Part shown: positions 43,730-57,870 of the stretch, one piece after another
How the letters are laid out: each line of letters begins with the position of its first letter
How positions within the stretch are numbered: the stretch's first letter is position 1
NCBI GenBank assembly: GCA_002104905.1
Contig: MCFE01000364.1
Span: forward strand, 1-64,000
Length of the DNA: 64,000 nucleotides
Direction of reading: 5' to 3'
From: Basidiobolus meristosporus CBS 931.73
Taxonomy: Eukaryota > Basidiobolomycota > Basidiobolomycetes > Basidiobolales > Basidiobolaceae
Position numbers and translations under genes: made by a program
Notes under the pieces: model-generated
Database searches by the model: none
What the model was told of the DNA's origin: nothing
The model's input: only the letters and a program-made list of their open reading frames with translations

Positions 43730-46700
43730 TCAGCAAGTCTGGAAAGCTTTTTGTTGGTAAACTAAGTCTGCTTGAGGAACTGTGTGACTGTCTGCTAATT
43801 TATAAGCTATACATATACTCTTTCAGATAATACAGGATTGTACTCTGCATTGAAGCTCAAGTATCTTGCTATTCTTTCTTCTAAGTGCCCAATAGATCTC
43901 CAACTACAAATGCTTATAGTACTCTAGTCTGAACGGAGACTACTGTTTTTTGGGCATTCTTGGACCCTGAGTGTTTGCTACCTAACCAATTTGTTCCTAC
44001 TATTGATGTCAATTCAACTGACTGAGCTCACATTCCATGATGCCTAAGATCTCGGGATGTAAGAGTTCTCCTATAGTCCTTGGTTTGCAGCAAGTTACTG
44101 CATAAAATAATAACTTTCAGGTAGTGTTGTATATTGTGACCCTGCAGGCAAACAATGTTTGCACTTTTGTGAATAGACACAAGGCAAGTGTGTTGAGCTA
44201 GCCAAGGAAAGATCAGGAAAGAACTTGAGTGTTAATGAACAAGGCAAGGCAGGTTCATGGCAAGGTTGCTTATTCAAGGCCTGTATTGACCAGACTTGGG
44301 AGCACATATGGGAGGATGGGTCTACACACTTTTTTAGCAATATATATGCTAAGTGATATTGACAAAAAATAATGATATTAAGAGGTGAGTCATGTTATGT
44401 GCGGCTAGATACAAATGCGCTAAAGAAGGAACTAGAATATCACATGGGGATATGCAGGTGGGGAGTGATTGTGTAACTTAGTCATGTGATATGTGATTAG
44501 CATTAATGCTATCAAACAACACAAGTTTCAGTGAGAAGCTTCATGCAAGAGGCTTCATTGTGTGGTGTATACTTGAGAGTTTCATGAAGCTGATGGAATA
44601 TACTGTACTTCTAGTACAGGGGTATCTTCACCAAGTTGTTCTGGCCTATTCATCTAAGACCATTAATATCAGGTGATTATGACATGGTCTTCATCTTGTT
44701 TCATATTCTGCTGGATCACCTGGCATACTTGGTGAATAATTACTAGATGGCTTATTAACCTCTGTATGACTGCATTGGTTCTAATGTGTCTAAGTCAAAG
44801 CACACACTCCTTAGTCTACTGCATTTCAATGCAGAACTCAGATACCTCAGCCGTAAATTTGCTCATTATTCAGATGAGATTACCACTAGCCTTTCAAACT
44901 TCATCTGAATCTCATGGTAAGCTGTACTTGCTACTTCCTGTCTACTACTACTGGTACAGCTTTGGGTAATAACTGCTTAGCAACCTGATGAGGTACTACT
45001 AGAGCTCATTGGTTTGATTACCTGGTGGCTGGTAGTTTCCAGTAAAGTCAATCTCTCTTCTCTTAGATGAGTGCACAAGCTCCATGAAAAAGTGTCATTT
45101 GGTTTGTTTTCATGACTTTGACTGATTTGATAACCTGTTTATATGAATAATAGCTTCCAAGTATGTTGCTGAACTTTGAGCTGCCAGGCTCTGACTTTTG
45201 GAGAGCTGTAAACTCTGTCAACTGAAAGATGTCTGTGCCCACTATGTAGCTCTTGTAATATGTCCAGATAAGAGACAAAAGGGCAGTATACAGGGAAACC
45301 TCTACCAGCTACATGGCTTTGCTTCACCTTACAATACAAGTGCACTGGATTTATGCTGGACTGTGCTCTGAATACCTTTGTCCATCACTTTGGGAGTGCC
45401 CTGGTGCGCAAGGTACTTTGTCACAGATTGAGCCAATATGGGTCATGCACCAGTTGAGTTGTGCCACTAGTCATATTCTCTATAGGGCTTTCATGACCAT
45501 TGAAGCTTGTACATCACAATGCAAAACATCTAGTTCATATAATCAAGCATACCTAGTCTGATCTGTAGTCTACTTGGCTGTACTCTGTAGGTTAATTTTA
45601 ACCAGGGTGAAGAGTTATCAGCCTTTTCAATGCCCATGACTCCTTTAATGTAGTATCTCCATGTCTTTGAGCTTTCTGTATAGCAATTGTCACTTTCTAT
45701 AGTCACTAGATAGTTTGGTTATGCAAAGCACAGATTCCGAGACTCTAATACAGCCTTGTATATCTTCCTTTCCTATTCCCAACTCACCACTTAACCTGCT
45801 GAATGATTCACAAGTTTTTTGCAGCACACAACTCTTTCCTGTAATCCTAAATTCTTGAGCTTGGTAGCTTAGCAGCTCCATTTGTAAATGTCTGAAGGCA
45901 GTCTGAATGGCTATATCCCACCATGATATGTGGCCAATCATACAAATACTGGTAAGAGCAGTTGCAATTTTAGCAGAGGATTGGGGGGAAGGCAAATATT
46001 ACAATAGCATTGAAAGAATTGCTCAATGCCATATTATAATATGAGGCTTCCTTAGATTCTTAATGTCATCCACTTTGTTAGAAACAAATGGAACACCAGC
46101 ATTTATTGCCTTATGCCCCCAATATTAATGGGGCTCTGTTAAAAGCTCAAACTTGGCAAAATTTCTACTCTGCTTGTTTTCTCTTTGCTAATTAAAACAT
46201 TATTCATGTGCACCATGTGGACATAGATTGCTTTGAAGTCCATCAATGGGTCATTACATAGATCTCTGCTGAAATATTGGAATACTTTGTGAAGATGGTG
46301 GGCTTTGGAGTCATCATGTTGCTGAGGCAAAGCTGAGGAGAAATCTGGTGACATGATATTTACAAGTCTGCATCCAGTGTAGAAGCTGCAAAGACAATAT
46401 TTGCTGGCTGCAATCTGATCTGGTGTTACCCTTATGTGCAGTCAGTCTTACAGAATATAGGACTTTACCATGCTTGTCTCACAGTACATCAGTACATTGC
46501 TTGGATAACTTATTCATTGGGTATCTATTTTTTGCTTGATTCCCTATCTAAGATCAAGGGTAGATTTACTGAGCTTTTGGTATATGCTGAGAAAAGATTA
46601 TGGTGGTATTTCATTAGTATTTTGGTAGTGTTCCTGCTTCAAGTATGCCAATGCAATGCTAAGCAGAAGTAATGAGCTGTGCATTACCAAATTTGCTGTT

Positions 46701-47880
46701 AAGGACACTTGGCCTAATATCTGCCTGGAAAAATGCATGCTATCCCATTGTTAATTTCTCTCTCTTAGAGGTAGTCTTTGGATATCCCAAGTGCTTCAGC
46801 CTTCCTGCCAAACAGCAATGAAACTCCTCATTATGACTTAATGTGTCCACATATTTGTGTTCCTGATAGTTGCCTGATTTTTCTCTTTAACTTTTTTGGA
46901 CTCAGTCACCACTGAGTATTGCCCACATTAGAGGTATCCCCTATGTGACTGGCATAGTCAGCACTGTAGACTTGTAGCTTCTCTGCAAATCCAGACTGTC
47001 AGTTGGCAATTAACAAATGCTGTTGCCTTTCTGGATCTAAGGAGCATACATCTGTTAATAATTGTTTGTGCAACAATCCAAGAGTCACAGATTGGCATTC
47101 TCATAGTCAAGCTGGCAGTTCTCCAATATGAGGGCCGGTGAGGCAGCTTCACAGTTATTAACCGTTATCTTAACAGGTTGTTGTCATTCTTACTGGCTGG
47201 GCAAAACAGTTGATAGTATGTATTTGCCAAACAATGTCAACACTGATGTTGGTATGGTGAACCACTGTATTGATACCAGCTCACCAGTTAAATAAGCTCA
47301 GGATTTACTCATCTTATGCTCCAGAATAGCATACAATTTTAACTGATACTCTCTTGATTGCTGCATGCTGGTTAAACAACCTTCTTGCGCTGGAGCTTAG
47401 AAAATACTTAGGCTAAAGCAACTCTAACTTAGTGGTTCTCTTCCAAGCCTATTATGCTATTCAGTCTTTTTTATACTGATGGCATCAGTTGGTCAGACCT
47501 ATGGCTTTTTTGTTATGATTCCCTGTCTCTGTCAAAGGTACACCCTTTTGTTTACCTTTTCCTTTATCTCAGCATGGTCTGTTACTGCTACTTTCTCTGA
47601 GTGTTCTGTATATTGCCCTACATTTTACCCCTGATTGAAGCTGTCTGGTATACCTGTTTATTCCTGCTTGTCCCTTGCTAGTACTGGCTTGGCAACTTGA
47701 CCCTACTTTGCGGCTTGTTTTAGGCTTTCAGTCCCGGTTGTGATGGGTTCCTAGGGAAGCTACTGGCCTTTATCACTACCAAATAATTCACTGATTCTTT
47801 GGCTGAGTATCCCTTAAATGGAAGTTTGATTTTTCCTCTATAGATGCAGCACTGGTGTATCTATTTATAGCTGGTTGTAC
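43730..47880. other. AT-rich, CpG-poor sequence without recognisable frames
   Basis: About 4.1 kb. Frames are short (under 105 codons) and lie on both strands. 47340-47880 and 48250-48700 resemble 51340-51960, so at least part is an old repeat, possibly internal CACTA or LTR3 element sequence. No domain is identified. Confidence 0.4.
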
Positions 47881-47881
47881 A

Positions 47882-48250
47882 TGTTGCAATTTAAGAAGTG
47901 ATTTGGACATAAGGAGCTTATAAAGAAATAACAATAATAGTTGAACTGTTGTTTATTCATAAAGGAGCTCAGTATTTGTATCTTGATAGCAGTAATACAG
48001 CTATAATACTAAGCAAGGAGGGTTTCTCAACAGTCAGGAGCATTTGGAACAGTTTCAGGGTTAGTACATAATGTTTGGTAAAATGCTAATTTGATCTAAA
48101 CTATTTGGCAATAAACATCAAGTCGTAGATCTGAAGAAAGTGGGATAGTTAGGGCTGTATATTAGTTCATACAATGACCAAGACTAGCCTAGAGTGGCTA
48201 CGTAAATCTTTAGCTGCTGAATGATACCAAATAGTCTAGTATCTGAGCTG
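47882..48250 (-). repeat. Solo copia A LTR, diverged
   Basis: Starts TGTTGCAATTTAAGAAGTGATTTGG and aligns throughout with 42292-42658 (e.g. TGAACTGTTGTTTATTCATAAAG, AGATCTGAAGAAAGTGG, GATACCAAATAGT). The right end is eroded and no target duplication is clear. Confidence 0.75.
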
Positions 48251-50119
48251 TCCCTTACTAGTGCTCTCCAGAACACCTGAAGTTTCTTTGCTGCTTGATT
48301 GTAGCTTTTGGCTATGTTTGGAACATGCTCTTGAGGAAGCTGCTGGTGTTCAGCAGTAGTACACTTGTTGTTGTGTCTTTGAAAATTTGAGCTATTCTTG
48401 ACACACTTATTTGCAATACCAATGCTGGCTAAGACCTAGTTGCTTTTTGACCTCGGAATACTGCTTAGACAACAGTTCCAAGGCATTTACTTGATATTGG
48501 GCTCCCAATTGTCCCATGGTGCACTCTACCACAAAGTTGTGGCATGCTAAATCTCATGATGCATTGATTATTAGCCTGCTTCTCTTTCTTGCACTCAACA
48601 GCATCACAGATATAAAATAAATGGATCTGTGGGCAAGGCACATAGTGACAATCCCTCCCTCCAATGCTATTATAGGATTTTTGATGGGCTTTATCTTATT
48701 GATTGTTGTTGTGCGTCAAAGACTTACAGAGGTCCTAAGCTGTAATAGAGGCAAATAGCCCAATTTGTTGCTGTGACATTGAGCTACATTACCTTAGCTC
48801 CTTCTTTACAGCAAAGATACTACATCCTCTACTTGTGATACTGGTTGTGCTACTCTTATTACGCATTAATATTTCCCTGGTGTATTTCATGCTCTCTCTT
48901 GACCATAACACATATTCTATGAGCCTATGCACCTAATTGCCTCACTTATGCATTGGTATGAGCTTACAACATACATGCTTATACAGGTAGCAGTGACCTA
49001 ATCTTGACATTTACAGGTTTTGCATTAGAGGTACTGGGCTTGCTGTAATCTCATCTGATTAAGCATTCTGGCCTGCTTGTGTCTCCACAGAGATTCTCAA
49101 GTGCCTGTTTGACTTGGAGCATGAGGAATCAGCATTAATACCCTCAGTAGCATACAGTCCACATGTCCTTTTTGGATTTAGCTCTGCATGTTGCACTGAT
49201 TGTCACAGCAAGCTGTTATCCAACTGCTTACTGCTGTAATTTGCTGTGGTGTTTGGATAGGAGATAGACTATTTTGTTAATTTATTGGCAGCATTTACTT
49301 GGAAGTGAGGCAAACTAGACAAGAATTAGTATTAATTATATGTGCATGCATGGTGCTACAGCTGTATTTATAATGCTTACACTGATGTGTCATCTTTAAA
49401 TCTTACATTTAAGTATATTTAATGTCTAAATATAAGTATGTCTTATGGTCACATGAGTGCAGAGAATAAAGTAAAATAATAGCATTGCCGTACAGAGTTT
49501 AAGCTGTTTGCTCATAAAGAAGTTGACCTGAAGTCAAAGCTGTAAGAGAAAAAAAAGACACCATATGTGTAGTTTAACCAGCCTATCAGCTATGCAGCAT
49601 GCATACAGCATCAGAATTTTTACAAGGATCATAAGCTGTTTTTGGCTACACTGGCCATGTCTGAGCATTCACCTGTCACTACTGTTTCAGAAAAATCTTG
49701 CTGACACTTGACACCTCTGTAATGGCACCTTCTTCCACTTGACACCTTGCACAAACTGCATCCAGTGAGTATGTGACACCTTTGACCCACCTCAGCCGTG
49801 TAAATATGTCCTGCAGAGTGACACCCCCCAAGAATAATATTCATATATGAATTTTAATCCTATCTTGCTTTATAACAGTCCCCTGAATTAGCTTGACAAA
49901 TTTCAATCTGCATTGAGGCAACATCTATAGGAAAAAGTGCCTAGGATACTTTGCAAAGGCAGTGGGCCTGATAATCCATTTACTGATGAATGTTGCAATG
50001 TTCTGGTTAGAGAAGTGGCATGTTTACGCCAAATTTACCCTATCCAATCAATTGTGAAGATCCCATCAAAGGGCTGTCACAGAATATAAGCCCTGTGGCC
50101 AAGAGTTATTCATGCTATC

Positions 50120-51985
50120 AGGATGCCATACAAAAATTGTTAAAAATATTTACCCCAAGTTTCACACAAATCTAGGTCAAATTTTACATGGTAACAGTCC
50201 ATACATTGCTTCCAACTGGCTTGCTACCAACCCTCTGACTTCCAAGGACACATATTTACCTTGCACATTGGGGTATATTGGTTGGCAATTTCTCTGTTTC
50301 TCACTTGTTACTTCCTGACTTAACCAATGCTCTTACTTTCAATTCTTACAAACTGGTTTACTTCTGCAACCTTTGTAAAAACTCAAATTTCGGTTTTGTC
50401 AACCTATACATGTTGCTTTACACAACACTGATGCTAAGCCCAACTCCACACTCAGGAGGTAGCTTCCTCAAAATCTGCCTTTCAATAAATACTTTTGCCA
50501 TATCACTGTATTACAGGACTTTGGTAGGAAGCCTACAGCATTAGGTCATTGTTTATTCACTAGTTCCCATGCATACTGGTCCTCACCTGGTATTGTAAGG
50601 TCAAGTACCACATATGCCAGTCTAGATTTTCTTGCAATATTCAATTGATTTTTTTTTGTGCATTGTGTTTGAGAAAGTGCTGCAACCCCATTGTGTACCT
50701 ATCCTAGTTCAAATTCCACAGTAGGCATTGAGATAGTCTAGTGAGTTCTGGATGCTGGTACTCTCTCTGTTGGTGGAATCTCTACTCTGCCTACCATATA
50801 TAATGTGAGGGCTGTGGGAGACAAGTTGCCTTTCTCTGCAAACTCATTAACCTCACTGGAGTAGGGTCCAGCTGGCTTTGCTTCCAACTTTTAGAAAGCA
50901 GCTGTTTTCTTTTTTGGTAAATCTACTTTGCTAACTTGGACTTAGTCTTTTCTAGACTGATGAAGATAATCAGTGAGGACTGAAGCTTTCTTCTCAATCT
51001 TCTTTGTCTCAGGTTTGTGTATACCTTGTTCTCTGTACCTTTGGCTTTACCACAGCCAAGTCTTCTACTGCTACTGTGACTGATTGCTTTTGGTGAATTC
51101 ATTTTGCCTGCTTGTCCACTGATTTACAATTCTACTGTAGGCACTGTTGTAGTCATAGCAGCTTGTGCCACTGTTGCATTATCAGTCAGTGAGATCTGTA
51201 CTCTGTTTACAATGAAGGACATGGATGCTGAAGTAGATGAATTGACTCTCTTTACAAATCCATCTACCTCACTGGAGTATATCTCAGCTGGCTGCACTTT
51301 CAACTCTTGGGAAAACAGTATTTGCCCTTGTTGGTAATTCTACTTGTTGATGATGGGACTGAGCCTGTTATAGGTTGACAGTACTATTTGCCAAGAACTG
51401 CAGCCGTTACTGATGCCTCCCTGTCTCTGACATTGATAGACTTTTTTGCTCTACCATTATCACTGCCAAGCCTTATGCTGCCACTGCCACTAAGTGTTTC
51501 CTATGGTGAACTTTACTTTCTGCTTGATAAGTGTGGCACTACTACATATATATTTGCCTGCTTATTCATTACAAACACTCTTATGGCAACCCATCACTTG
51601 TTGAACTTATTTGGAGCCTCCAGTCCTGCTTGTGACAAGCTCTTGAGCATGATGTTGGTTTTAAGCCATAGAAACCCTGGTCCTCAGCCCTTGATAGTTT
51701 CTTCTATTCCTGAGCTACTTTCTTAGCATAACAGTGCTGACCCAAGATCTGTTTGCTTTCTAGAGTCTGGGATAATGCTTATGAACTAGTCAAATGCATT
51801 CTGCTTGGTCTTTGATTCCTGATGGTCCCATTATATGCTGACCTTAAAGTGATGCCATGGTAGACTTGAAACTGCCTGTTGATTATTAGCATACTTTTGA
51901 GTATTGCATTCAAGAGCTTTGCTTTCTTTGATGTCCTATGATTTTTAGGCCAAGGTATAATGCCACAGTGTCTCCCTCCCATGCT
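50120..51985. other. Old repeat sequence inside the C4 area
   Basis: AT-rich and CpG-poor. It contains an AATAAATAC at about 50490 in a possible LTR remnant (50120-50540) and two diverged copies of one segment (around 50853-50885 and 51268-51300, CCTCACTGGAGTA...CAGCTGGCT). The minus strand of 51000-51300 is fairly open and Ser/Thr-rich but not identified. Confidence 0.35.
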
Positions 51986-51989
51986 ATTA

Positions 51990-52379
51990 TTGCAAGTCTT
52001 GGTATAAGAGTTGTAGAGGATAGGGAGTCTAGCTAGTATTGTATTCACTAAAACTTGAACTGATTTTTATTGAGGTTCCAGCAGCTCCTTATATACATTT
52101 TGCAAGATCAATTGTTGAATAATTATATTTCCTAATGTAGGCTGAGGCCAATGCCTCATTTGATTGCATCACCATCACCCAATAAGATCTCACTTAATAT
52201 ATCTTTTTTGGTCTGATAAGGATCTGCTGATTTATTTGCTGACTAATGCTACTAATTTGATAGATACTACTGATATTCCAATAAGCTAAACATATAACTA
52301 ACTGATTTGACTAAGAACAGATCAAACTTGAACATTCAAGCGGTAAATTATAACTCTATGATGGGTTTTGCAGTGGGTC
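51990..52379 (-). repeat. LTR3 copy
   Basis: Plus strand begins TTGCAAGTCTTGGTATAAGAGTTGTAGAGGATAGGGAG and ends near ATTCAAGCGGTAAATTATAAC, aligned to 36994-37337 and 59650-60624. Confidence 0.6.
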
Positions 52380-52689
52380 TTAACTTTGGATGCGGTATTT
52401 GTACTTCAAAGAATGTACAATGTTCCACTGATGTTTCATTGAGAAGTAGCTCAGTTCCTGGCTGCAACATTAAGCAAACTGAGTTCCTTCTTTGCAGCCT
52501 GCATATTGCACTCTCTACCTATTATATTTGGTACACTTTTCATACTATTGGCTCTTACTGTCTTGGGACAGTTACTGGCTTTCTCTTAGCCAGTACGTCT
52601 ATCTTAGTAGCCACTGTACCTAAATGCCTTTCTGGTGCCTAGGTATACAGATTAAATCAAAAACCATAAATGTTCAGGGCAGAATGAAT

Positions 52690-53573
52690 GCGCTGAAGTC
52701 AAAGCTTTTTACTGAGAGAGATGCACTTACTCATCAGCAATATACATTCACCATTGAACAAATGTTCACATTATAAGATTATATATCAAAAAGCAGTTCA
52801 CCAATACCATTTTGATGTGTCTTCTGCCTTTATGCAAGGGGCTTGTCACAGAACTTGAGCAGCTCTGCCACATGCATAAAGCTGAACATGTAGATATCTA
52901 CCAATAATATTTCTACTCTATACTCCATCTTGTTTGGTGGATGATAGTGGCCTTGATTCATCTTTTGAGAGTTTCTTATGGAGATAGTGTGTGAGTAGAT
53001 AGGAAGACAAGTCAAGTTGTAGGTTATACCATATCCCAATCTCATCAATAACTTAATTATCATATATGGCCTGAATATGAAGAGTAGAGTCATGGAGGAC
53101 AGCAAGGAAGAGTTGGAAAATACTGAGGGCAGATGTCTATATGGCAGCATCAATGCCTTGGCCATGAAAATACCTGATAGCTCTATCTCATGGATATCAA
53201 TTGACCAATGAAACTTCATACTGGACACAATATGCAACTGATTTACTTTGGGACAACTCTGCAAAAGCTTGTCAAGCTTCTCCTTGGTACAAGCTAGTAT
53301 CCACACCCTTCAATATGGAATTCACGCAAACAAGAAGCATAGCATTCCTATCAGGGTGACCAGATTCCCACAGGGAGTAGGAATATATGAACAAAGTTCC
53401 AAAATGTGCCTTGCAGATATTCTAAGGTACTTATGTCTAATGTGATGGCAAGCACTTATATGGTTGCAAGATCTATATGCACTACCTATATAAGCTATTT
53501 GGCAACCTTGCAAGCATCTCACTGACACACTACAGAGTTGAGTTGATAAAAGTGCATAAATTGCAGTGGGGGT
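52690..53573 (+). pseudogene. Tnp2-type transposase C-terminal relic (C4)
   Basis: Nucleotide-level match to 20920-21340 and 23040-23620: AAGCTTTTTACTG.GAG, TATGGAGATAGTGTGTGAGTAGATAGGAAGACAAGTCAAGTTG and CATATCCCAATCTCATCAA. Heavily broken by stops and shifts. Confidence 0.65.
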
Positions 53574-53578
53574 GTACA

Positions 53579-53923
53579 TGTTGAAATATTGGACTATTTG
53601 GTATCATTCAGCAGCTAAATATTTACTTAACAATTTGGGACTAACTTACAGCCCTTACTTTGGCACTTTCTTCAGATCTATGATCCTATGATTATTCTCT
53701 TATAGTCAGGATCAAATTAGCACTATTACCAAAGATTATGTATTATCCCTGAAGCTGTTACAGAATGCTCCTGAATACTGAGAAACCCCCCTTGTATAGT
53801 GTTACAGCTGTATTACTTCTACAAAGGTTTAAATGCTGGGCTTCTTTATGAATACGCAGTTCAGCAATCATAGCTATTTCTTGATAAGTTGCTTACGTCC
53901 ATATCATTTTGTAAACAGCAACG
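53579..53923 (+). repeat. copia A 5' LTR, copy 2
   Basis: 345 bp, slightly shortened relative to its partner; starts TGTTGAAATATTGGAC. The last base of the usual CAACA end is changed to G. Confidence 0.9.
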
Positions 53924-53934
53924 GGTTATGAGCC
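53924..53934 (+). promoter_or_regulatory. copia A primer-binding site, copy 2
   Basis: GGTTATGAGCC next to the LTR, same initiator tRNA-Met anticodon-arm complement as in copy 1. Confidence 0.75.
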
Positions 53935-53959
53935 CCGATTGCCTTAATCTATTCTAAAG

Positions 53960-55690
53960 ATGACTTCTACCAGCAAACAGAACAACACAAACATCTTCTC
54001 TGTAAAGGAGAGGTTTGATAGGAAGAACTACAGACTTTGGAGAATCAAGATGCAGATCAACCTTGAGGAAAGGAAGCTTTGGAGTATAGTAATCCAAAAG
54101 AAGTTAAGCCCAAAGGAAGAGCAGAAGAAGTGGAGAAGCTTCAAGAGAAGGAGAGAAATGCCTTTGATGCCATATGTATTAATGTGCAAGATTCCTCCAT
54201 TGGACAAATCCATGCCTCAAATACCACCAAAGCAGCATAGGAATCCTTAGAAAAGTTCTTTAGATCAAATTCAGTATCAAGCAAGCTATATTTAAAACAA
54301 AAGTTCTTCAACATGAGGAAGAAGCCAGATGATGACATGCTACAACTCATTACTAGAGTGGAGACACTTGCAGAAGAACCTTACATTATCACTGCCAATG
54401 TAGATGATGAAGAAAAGATACTGTGTCTGCTTTGCAGCCTACCAGACAAGTATGAGCCGCTCATATTTTCTTTTGAAAGCAGAGAAGATAATTTGACTTT
54501 AGATTATGTCAAAGGAACACTTCTCCTTGAACAACTTAGACTTAATGATTAAACAAAGAAAATGAAGATAATGCTTTATTCAGTTCAGAAAGGCACTCAG
54601 AAAAGAAAGGAAAGCAACAAAACTAAAGAAAACCTGGCTGCTGTAATTACTGTAAAAAGCCAGGACACTGGGCAAGGGAATGCAAGAAGAAACAAGCAGA
54701 CAAAAAACAGAAACTAGAGCAGGCAAACCTTATAACCACTGATGAACAGTTATTTGTAACTGTACAAGAGAGTGCAAGTAACCAAACTAATGAATGGTAT
54801 ATTGACTTTGGAGCATCACAGCATATTTGGGGTATAAAGGAGTGGTTCAGCAATGTAGGGACTTTTCCCGTAAGAAAGCTTTATCTGGATGATAACTCTG
54901 CTCTGGAAGCTATTGCCAGTGGGTCTATACAACTACATATGAGCAATAGCACAAGGGCAACAACAGCAAGACTGACTGATGTACTCTATGTACCTGGAAT
55001 AGCTAAGAACCTACTCTTAGTCAGTAAAGCAACTGCACAGAGACTAAAACTTGTTATCACTAAGATGAGCTGCTCAGTATTGAATGAAAATGGACTGATA
55101 TTAGCTTTGGGAATTAGAGATCACAGTATGTACTGGTTAAAATGCCAGATCACTGTACCTGAGTAGGTCAACATTGCTGAAACTGCTGAAACCAACTGGG
55201 AGATGTGGCATCAGAGGCTAGGTCATATTGGGGAACAGAAAATGAGCCAATTAGTGAAAAATTAGCTTATTTTGGGCCTAAAATTCTCAATTCCAACCAA
55301 ATTGAATGCCCATAAGAGATGTTCATATGCTAAGCAAGCTAGGCAATGTTTCAAGAGCTCAGAAGGTACCAATACCACCAAAATAGTGGCTTTTATACAC
55401 TCAGACATACTTGGCCCATGAGAATACTGTGCTTGGAAGCCAAGAGATACTTTATGACGTGTATTGATGACAAAACAAGATATACATGGGTGTACTTCCT
55501 CAAAACAAAGGATGAAGTTTTCGAGACATTTAAGCAATTCAAGAGCATGGCAGAAGCACAAACTGGGTGTAAGATGAAGGTACTACAAAGTGACAATGAA
55601 GCAGAATACTATTCAAAAGAGTTTGCAAAATACTGCTGATCTACTGGTATACTTCAACAGACCACATTTCCTCACTTTCTACAGCTACTG
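53960..55690 (+). pseudogene. copia A gag, protease and integrase, copy 2
   Basis: Gag starts MTSTSKQNNTNIFSVKERFD at 53960 and is frame-shifted near 54080-54310; a second open piece (54313-54552) reads KPDDDMLQLITRVETLAEE and LCLLCSLPDKYEPL without the insertion seen in copy 1. A zinc knuckle with GHWARECKKK lies near 54665. The protease motif reads DFGASQ instead of DSGAS (about 54805). Integrase: GHIGEQKMSQ, DDKTRYTWVYFLKTK, LQSDNEAEY (normally DNGGEY), then a stop and shift before VGECANRTVVEMGRSM (55693-55938). Non-functional. Confidence 0.88.
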
Positions 55691-55940
55691 GAGTGGGAGA
55701 ATGTGCAAATAGAACAGTAGTAGAGATGGGAAGATCAATGCCACATGACAAGGGAATGGACTACAAATTTTGGGCTGAATCTATTGTTACTGTGGTATAC
55801 ATCAAGAATGGATGCCCAACAACAGCACTACATGACTCTACACCGTTTGAATCATATACAGTCAAGAAACCAGACCTCAAGCATCTCACAATCTTTGGCA
55901 ATGACGTTTTTATCACATCCCTGACAAAAAATGCTTAAAG

Positions 55941-57870
55941 TTGGAACCAAAGAGTACAAAAGGGATCTTCCTTGGGTATTGTGAGAATACTAAAGGGTGT
56001 AGAGTGTATGATGGCAAAATTCAGAAACTGATCAAGAGCAGGGACATTGCATTTGAGGAGAATTCAGGTCACATATCCACTGAAATCATTGGCCAGCTTC
56101 CTGATGATGCAATCAACACCAATGAAGAAGATATGTACCTAATTCAGCCAGATATGGATGATAATTTGACAAGTTCCAGATCAGAGCAGATTATCCCAGT
56201 TAGGAGATCAACCAAAATTGCAAGTGCCCCTAGATTCTGGAGGCAGACATCCAATGATTATGAAGAAGTTCATCTTGCTTTATATGCCAAACCTCAGAAT
56301 CTGGAACAGGCAATGCAAAGTCCAGATGCTATTATGTGGCAACAAGCCATGCAGGAGGAGTGCCAATCACTGATCAAGGCGAAAACATGGAAACTGCTAG
56401 ATTTACCAAATGGGAGAAAGTCAATAGGATGTAGATTGGTCTACATGATCAAGATAACCTCAAATGGTACTGTTAATAAGTACAAGGCTAGATTGGTGGC
56501 TAAAGGTTATTCCCAGATCTGGAGACTAGACTTTAAGGAAACATTTGGTTTGGTTGCCAAGTTTACCTCCAGTGGGACAGTTCTAGCCCTGGCAGTGGTA
56601 CACAGTCTAGATCTATATCAAATGGATGTCAAAACAGCCTTTCTAGATGGGGTTTTGAAAGAAACTACATATATGGAGCAACCAGCAGGTTTTACTAATC
56701 CAAAAGACCCCCATAAGGTGTGCAAACATAGGAAATTGTTATATGGGCTTAAGCAGGCACCTAGAGCACGGTATAACAAGGTTGACACATATCTAGAGGA
56801 AACTGGGTTCTCTTGTAGTACTGCAGATCACAGTATATATGTGAAACAGCTCAAAAAAGGTGTGATCATCATACTTCTTTATGTAGACAACCTAATTATA
56901 GCTACAAGTGACCAAGAGGCTCTTAAACAGACAAAGTCGGACCTCATCAGCAAGTTTGCGGTGAAAGATTTTGGAAAATTAAGGTATTCTAGGAATTGAA
57001 GTGAATTCTGACATACCTACACAGAAGAGTGTGCTGAGTAAGTCTAAGTACATTAGGAACATTCTCAGATTCTTCAAAATGGAAAAGTGCAAGCTTGTAA
57101 CCACCCTTATGGACAACAATCTAAAATTCAGTAAATCTCAGCAAGTTTTAGACAAAAACAACTCAGATATGGACCAAAACTTTCCCCATCAATCAATGGT
57201 TGCTAGCCTGATGTACTTGATGGTGTCTACCTGTCCCAATACTCCCATGGCAGTAGCAATAGTCAGTCAAATAATGCATAATTATGGATCAAATTAAATT
57301 ACAGCAGTTAAGCAGATCTTCAGATTTCTACAAGGTACCATAAATATGGTACTGGATTACTCTGGAGCAGCTGATAGGCAAAAAATTGATTGTTAAAGTG
57401 ATGCAGATTGGGGTAGGGATCTGATTGACTGACACTCTACTACAGGCTATATATTTCTTTATGCTAGTGCAGCTATTACTTGAAATTGCAAGAAACAACC
57501 AACTATGGCCCTATCTACAACTGAAGCTGAATATAGGGCTGCATGTCTAGCAGCTAAGGAGGCTATATGGCCACAAATATTATTCAAAGACTTAGGTGTT
57601 GATTCAGATGAACCAACATATATTTACAAGGATAATCAAAGATGTATTTCATTAGCTAGAAATCCTACTATTCATGCCAGAACTAAGCACATTGATATAC
57701 AGCATCACTTTGTGAGGGAAGCTGTAGAAAATAACTTAGCAGAGTTAGTGTACTGCTCAACTAACAAAATGGTGGCAGATATATTGACAAAACCACTGGC
57801 TAGATCACAATTTGAGAATCTCAGGGAGAAATCAGGATTAAGAAATTACTTAGTTGAGGAGGAGTGTTGA
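55941..57870 (+). pseudogene. copia A reverse transcriptase and RNase H, copy 2
   Basis: A 352-codon frame (55941-56999) reads STKGIFLGYCENTKGCRVYD, then the RT domain: NKYKARLVAKGYSQ, DLYQMDVKTAFLDG, YMEQPAGF, KLLYGLKQAPRARYN and the catalytic box YVDNLIIA, where YVDD is expected (56880-56891). A frame break at 56985-57000 and stops before 57505 separate it from RNase H: ALSTTEAEYRAACLAAKEA, NPTIHARTKHIDIQHHFVRE, TNKMVADILTKPL and ending NYLVEEEC just before the 3' LTR. Gene order and spacing are normal for copia. Confidence 0.9.
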
